This document shows positions 6,246 through 8,764 of a DNA stretch of 8,764 nucleotides, one piece after another. Position 1 is the first letter of the stretch; every line of letters begins with the position of its first letter. The notes below the pieces were generated by a model that did no database searches, had not been told where the DNA came from, and saw only the letters and a program-made list of their open reading frames with translations. A program made the translations under genes and the position numbers. Location: positions 1 through 8,764 of the forward strand of contig JAJYPW010000030.1 of NCBI GenBank assembly GCA_021795055.1. The letters run 5' to 3'. The DNA comes from Thermoplasmata archaeon (GTDB lineage: Archaea; Thermoplasmatota; Thermoplasmata; Thermoplasmatales; Thermoplasmataceae).

Positions 6246-6257
6246 AAAACTATTTAG
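6246..6257 (+). promoter_or_regulatory. TATA-box candidate for the rpoE1 operon
   Basis: AAAACTATTTAG lies about 75 nt before the rpoE1 ATG. It predicts a start near 6279 and a leader of about 48 nt that includes the inverted repeat at 6297-6310. It lies in the 274-nt region shared with the divergent acd promoter, which otherwise holds no credible gene. Confidence 0.4.
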
Positions 6258-6296
6258 TCAAAGTTCATATCGCAGGCTGAAGGGTTTCCAGATCCA

Positions 6297-6310
6297 GGTA
6301 AGCCCTTACC
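6297..6310 (+). repeat. Perfect inverted repeat in the rpoE1 leader
   Basis: GGTAAG and CTTACC are separated by CC, or GGTAA/TTACC around GCCC, ending 16 nt before the ATG. It could be an operator or a small leader hairpin. No known family matches it. Confidence 0.35.
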
Positions 6311-6326
6311 GGAAGCGTGCAGATAA

Positions 6327-6920
6327 ATGTATGTTGAGATAGAGGATGAATTCATAGCGAGGGTGCCGCCAGACAAACTTGGCTTGGATTACGATAATGC
6401 CCTGCTGGGAGTTGCAAAGACATCTCTGGAAGGGATACTGAGGGATGCAGAGGTTGCCAGTTACGGGGTTTCCAAGAGATGTTTCGTCATATCGGTAAGT
6501 TCCATAGAGAAAATAGGGGAAGGTACAATTGTCCATGGGGATGGCGCGGTATACCAGACACTGAGGTTCCGGGCAATCGGCTATATGCCGGAGATGCAGG
6601 AGATAGTCGAGGGATACGTGACCAGCGTCCAGAAATTCGGGGCCTTTGTAAGGTTTGGACCATTTGAAGGTCTCCTGCACATAAGCCAGATAATGGATGA
6701 CAGGATCGATATTGATCTTGCGAACCAGAGGTTCATAGGTAAGGACACCAAGCGGGATCTGAAGATGGGAGACAGGGTAAGGGTGAAAATTGTCGCTCTA
6801 AGTCTTCCAAGTTCATTCATAGGCGACTCCAAGGTGGGATTGACGATGAAGCAATTGGGCCTCGGGAAACTGGACTGGCTCAGGAAGAGAAAGGAGAACC
6901 GGGTGGAAAATGAAGCTTGA
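6327..6920 (+). CDS. rpo7: DNA-directed RNA polymerase subunit Rpo7 (RpoE1, RpoE')
   Basis: The 197-residue product is the archaeal homologue of eukaryotic Rpb7. It pairs with Rpo4 as the stalk of RNA polymerase, helping open-complex formation and binding nascent RNA. The N-terminal tip domain (1-80) has VPPDKLG (13-19) and IGEGTIVHGDG (63-73). YMPEM (86-90) leads into an S1/OB domain with EGYVTSVQKFGAFVRFGPFE (95-114), GLLHISQIMDD (115-125) and GLTMKQLGLGKLDW (171-184). All are close to family consensus. The chosen ATG gives the usual MY-EIED start. The gene overlaps spt4 by 11 nt and leads a conserved archaeal operon. The ribosome binding site is weak. Confidence 0.95.
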   Translation: MYVEIEDEFIARVPPDKLGLDYDNALLGVAKTSLEGILRDAEVASYGVSKRCFVISVSSIEKIGEGTIVHGDGAVYQTLRFRAIGYMPEMQEIVEGYVTSVQKFGAFVRFGPFEGLLHISQIMDDRIDIDLANQRFIGKDTKRDLKMGDRVRVKIVALSLPSSFIGDSKVGLTMKQLGLGKLDWLRKRKENRVENEA

Positions 6921-7104
6921 ACTGAAGGCCTGCAAGAAATGCAAAATGCTCACTTCTGAAAAAACCTGTCCGGACCATCCAGACGAGAAACTGACCAGCG
7001 AATGGTATGGCTTTATCTTTATCCAGAATGTAGCTGAATCAGTGATAGCGAGGGAAACCGGCATAGCCAAAGAAGGAAGGTATGCAATCAAGGTCAGGCA
7101 GTAA
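6910..7104 (+). CDS. spt4: Transcription elongation factor Spt4 (formerly RNA polymerase subunit E'')
   Basis: The 64-residue zinc-ribbon protein has the normal Spt4 size. It dimerises with the NGN domain of Spt5 and binds the RNA polymerase clamp to raise processivity. The first zinc pair is C8/C11 (ACKKCK). The second is C20-P-D-H23, where many archaeal homologues have CPxC, so His23 probably replaces the fourth Cys as ligand. The following EWYGFIFIQN and VIARETGIAKEGRYAIKV (45-62) are diagnostic for Spt4. It starts inside the last codons of rpo7 and its end overlaps the next gene by 23 nt, so translational coupling is likely. Confidence 0.93.
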   Translation: MKLELKACKKCKMLTSEKTCPDHPDEKLTSEWYGFIFIQNVAESVIARETGIAKEGRYAIKVRQ

Positions 7105-7588
7105 GCGCTGTCTTGACATAGAAACACGCAAAGCAGTGGAATCCGCCACCCATGTCCTCATAGATCCAAGGCAACTGATCAACAAGGCTGGCAAGTATCC
7201 GTTGATTAGCGTCGGGGATTTTACGAGTGGCGTGCTTGAGGAACTTGGGGCTGTTCCCAAATTAGAGATAGTCGATCTTAAGACAAAGAGGTCAGGGAGC
7301 TACCCGCACAGGGAAGGCGCCATCATCATAGAAAACCCGCAGGGATGCATCACAGATGACCTGATGAATGCAATCCTGGACGTCCTGAACGCTCAGGGCA
7401 ATGGAAGGATTGAAGTCGTCGGAGAGGAAGATCTGGCGGTAATTCCCGCCGTGATGTATGCAAAAACAGGATCGGTGGTAGCATACGGCGTACCTGACAG
7501 GGGAATGGCCTACATCAGAGTTAATAAAGAAGCACGCATTCGGGTTCGAAGTATATACGAAAGGATGGTCACCGATGGTCAAGATTGA
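7082..7588 (+). CDS. GTP-dependent dephospho-CoA kinase (DUF359 family)
   Basis: The 168-residue product belongs to the DUF359 family, shown in Thermococcus to phosphorylate dephospho-CoA with GTP in the last step of archaeal CoA synthesis. Family motifs are visible: ISVGDFTSGVLEELGAVPKL (42-61), VDLKTKR (64-70), ENPQGCITDDLMNAI (84-98), VVGEEDLAVIPAVMYA (112-127) and VVAYGVPDRGMAYIRV (132-147). Acidic residues in the VGD, VD and GEEDL motifs are the likely metal and GTP ligands. The ATG at 7082 is the only reasonable start because an in-frame TAG precedes it at 7064-7066, and GGAAGG sits right before it. It overlaps spt4 by 23 nt and rps24e by 14 nt. The N-terminal 20 residues match the family poorly. 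Confidence 0.9.
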   Translation: MQSRSGSKRCLDIETRKAVESATHVLIDPRQLINKAGKYPLISVGDFTSGVLEELGAVPKLEIVDLKTKRSGSYPHREGAIIIENPQGCITDDLMNAILDVLNAQGNGRIEVVGEEDLAVIPAVMYAKTGSVVAYGVPDRGMAYIRVNKEARIRVRSIYERMVTDGQD

Positions 7589-7877
7589 GATAACCAATGT
7601 AAAGGATAACGTTATTTTGAAGAGGAAGGAGATAAGCTACAAGCTCGTGTACGATGCTGAATCGACACCAAAACGTGAGTCGATCAGGGATATCCTCTCC
7701 AAGAATTTTAAGGCAGAAAAGGAACTCGTGATTGTGGACAGGACTGTCCAGGAAACCGGCAAGCCTGAATCGATCGGATACGCAAAGATTTACGAGAGCA
7801 AAGAGAACGCCATGCTTTACGAGCCGGACTACGAGCTTTTCAGGAATGGGCTCAAGACCGAGGAAAAGAAGGAGTGA
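7575..7877 (+). CDS. rps24e: Small-subunit ribosomal protein eS24
   Basis: The 100-residue product has the normal length for archaeal S24e, a 30S protein shared with eukaryotes. The family pattern is present: a beta start (VKIEITNVKDNVILKRKEIS), TPKRESIRDILSK at 31-43, then LVIVDRTVQETGKPESIGYA (51-70) and KIYESKENAMLYEPDYELFR (71-90). The acidic/basic tail is typical. It starts 14 nt inside the dephospho-CoA kinase gene, and the TTG starts of rps27ae begin immediately after its stop, so expression is probably coupled. Confidence 0.95.
   Translation: MVKIEITNVKDNVILKRKEISYKLVYDAESTPKRESIRDILSKNFKAEKELVIVDRTVQETGKPESIGYAKIYESKENAMLYEPDYELFRNGLKTEEKKE
7871..7874 (+). promoter_or_regulatory. 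Ribosome binding site deciding the rps27ae start
   Basis: GGAG within AAGGAGTGAT, a near match to the anti-Shine-Dalgarno complement, overlaps the rps24e stop. It is 9 nt from TTG 7884 but only 3 nt from TTG 7878, so the second TTG is the better start. Confidence 0.45.
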
Positions 7878-7883
7878 TTGAAT

Positions 7884-8066
7884 TTGCTTAAACGGGAATT
7901 GTATAAATTGGACAATGGAAAACTGGTAAGGGAAAGGAAATTTTGCCCGAAATGCGGCCCTGGTACCTTCATGGCTGAACATAAGGACAGGCTGACCTGC
8001 GGTAAATGCGGTTATACAGAGATGAAGAAGAAAAAACAGGAAACCGCAGCCGTCGATAAAAAGTAA
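7884..8066 (+). CDS. rps27ae: Small-subunit ribosomal protein eS31 (S27Ae), TTG start
   Basis: The product is about 60 residues, a zinc-ribbon 30S protein homologous to the tail of eukaryotic ubiquitin-S27a fusions; no ubiquitin part is present, as normal in archaea. The signature [20 protein letters not shown], then CGKCGYTE, is nearly consensus and gives four zinc ligands (C21, C24, C39, C42). No ATG precedes the conserved part. In-frame TTG codons lie at 7878 and 7884. I prefer 7884 from ribosome-site spacing and because the product then begins [10 protein letters not shown], like other family members. Starting at 7878 would add two residues. It is the last gene of the rpo7 operon. Confidence 0.93.
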   Translation: MLKRELYKLDNGKLVRERKFCPKCGPGTFMAEHKDRLTCGKCGYTEMKKKKQETAAVDKK

Positions 8067-8071
8067 TTTAT
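8064..8071 (+). promoter_or_regulatory. TATA-box candidate for the DUF763 gene
   Basis: TAATTTAT overlaps the rps27ae stop codon and is centred about 24 nt before the ATG at 8092, again a leaderless spacing. A second AT-rich match at 8079-8088 is too close to the ATG to serve. Confidence 0.4.
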
Positions 8072-8074
8072 CCC

Positions 8075-8079
8075 TTTTT
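8075..8079 (+). terminator. Short T5 run after rps27ae
   Basis: CCCTTTTTA lies 9 nt past the rps27ae stop and could end the operon transcript. It is short and lies between the putative DUF763 TATA box and its start. Confidence 0.25.
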
Positions 8080-8091
8080 AGATAATAGCAG

Positions 8092-8764
8092 ATGCCCAAA
8101 ACAGGCACTGCAATTCTCCCGCTCCATTACGGGAAGCCTCCCGAGAGGCTGTTCAGGAGGATGGTTCAGCTCGGGGGAATATTGTGCGATCTTATTTCGG
8201 AAAAATTCGGAACTGAAAAACTGATCTCAAAATTTGCGGATCCTTTCTGGTTTCATTCGTTCGCGCTGGCTACAGGATTTGACTGGAATTCGAGTGGGAC
8301 AACGACGGTGCTTCTTTCCGCCCTCAAGGAGTATTATGCCTCGCATGGCGATGGATTGATAGTTATAGGGGCGAAAGGTAACGGATTCTCAACAATAAGG
8401 GATCAGTTTTCGGAAGCCGGCAAAGTGGCCGGAAGTAAATTCATGGAAGAAGCATTCATCGTTTCAAGGGATGTTGCCAGGGTTGATAACAACCTGCTTC
8501 AGGACTCCTTCGACCTTTATCTCCAGTACATGGTTACTGACGGGCATACCTGGTCCATAGTCCAGCAGGGCATGAACCCAGGGATTAGGCTTGCGAGGCG
8601 CTATCACTGGCATTCCGGCATCTCCGGTGAGCTATACGATGATGCCAGATCTGGTCTATCCGGATCGAGGATAATGGATGGTGTATTGGATCTCTCAACA
8701 ATAGCAAGCACTGGCAACAGGGACGGCATACTTGCAGTGATTCAGGACAATCCGGAAAAGTACG
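8092..8764 (+). CDS. DUF763 family protein, 3' end cut by the window
   Basis: From the ATG at 8092 the frame stays open to the window edge, giving 224 full codons. The sequence matches DUF763, an uncharacterised family found in archaea and some bacteria. Diagnostic stretches are KTGTAILPLHYGKPPERLF (3-21), ADPFWFHSFALATGFDWNSS (51-70) with GTTTV after it, VIGAKGNG (91-98), SRDVARVDNNLLQDSFDLYL (125-144), WSIVQQGMNPGIRLARRYHW (154-173) and the later VLDLST. These HGKP, DW-SSG-TT and QQGM-RYHW blocks suggest an enzyme or nucleic-acid-binding fold, but no activity is known to me. The start fits a leaderless mRNA from a TATA box 24 nt upstream. It lies 25 nt after rps27ae in the same direction and may be partly cotranscribed. 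Confidence 0.9.
   Translation, partial: MPKTGTAILPLHYGKPPERLFRRMVQLGGILCDLISEKFGTEKLISKFADPFWFHSFALATGFDWNSSGTTTVLLSALKEYYASHGDGLIVIGAKGNGFSTIRDQFSEAGKVAGSKFMEEAFIVSRDVARVDNNLLQDSFDLYLQYMVTDGHTWSIVQQGMNPGIRLARRYHWHSGISGELYDDARSGLSGSRIMDGVLDLSTIASTGNRDGILAVIQDNPEKY

Noticed and set aside
1..8764. Mobile element, CRISPR array, toxin-antitoxin or defence system
   Set aside because: No transposase, integrase, regularly spaced repeats, target-site duplications or toxin-like gene pairs are visible. All longer genes are housekeeping, metabolic or conserved unknowns.

Overview
The window looks like chromosomal DNA of an archaeon, most likely from the Thermoplasmatales or a related Thermoplasmata lineage. 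The evidence is: Spt4 and Rpo7 subunits, the archaeal/eukaryotic ribosomal proteins eS1 (S3Ae), eS24 and eS31 (S27Ae), an NMD3 protein, a GTP-dependent dephospho-CoA kinase, a tRNA-Met with a bulge-helix-bulge intron and no encoded CCA, and TATA-type boxes about 23-28 nt ahead of several start codons, a leaderless arrangement. The lineage call is inference; no rRNA gene is present.

Layout: (1) 129-1451 (+), a TPR-repeat protein of unknown role. (2) 1452-1777, an AT-rich intergenic stretch with hairpins and a candidate 27-residue small ORF on the minus strand (1457-1540). (3) A minus-strand block read right to left: an isovaleryl-CoA-type acyl-CoA dehydrogenase (6052-4898), NMD3 (4895-3882) and a complete arginine deiminase (3856-2594), closely spaced and probably one transcript. 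Next comes rps3ae (2522-1884) from its own promoter, then an intron-containing tRNA-Met (1867-1778) that starts 16 nt after the rps3ae stop. (4) A divergent promoter region, 6053-6326. (5) A plus-strand operon of information-processing genes, rpoE1 (rpo7), spt4, a DUF359 dephospho-CoA kinase, rps24e and rps27ae, each overlapping or nearly abutting the next. (6) A DUF763 protein starting at 8092 and running off the right end.

The operon in (5) is a recognised archaeal arrangement joining RNA polymerase, elongation, ribosome and CoA-synthesis genes. The acd-nmd3-adi grouping in (3) is less expected because it joins catabolic enzymes to a 50S-subunit maturation factor. I see no mobile element, CRISPR array, phage or defence module, and no clear evidence of a new system. 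The best leads are the small ORF, the position of the tRNA behind a T8 tract, the orphan arginine deiminase, and the two uncharacterised proteins (TPR and DUF763).
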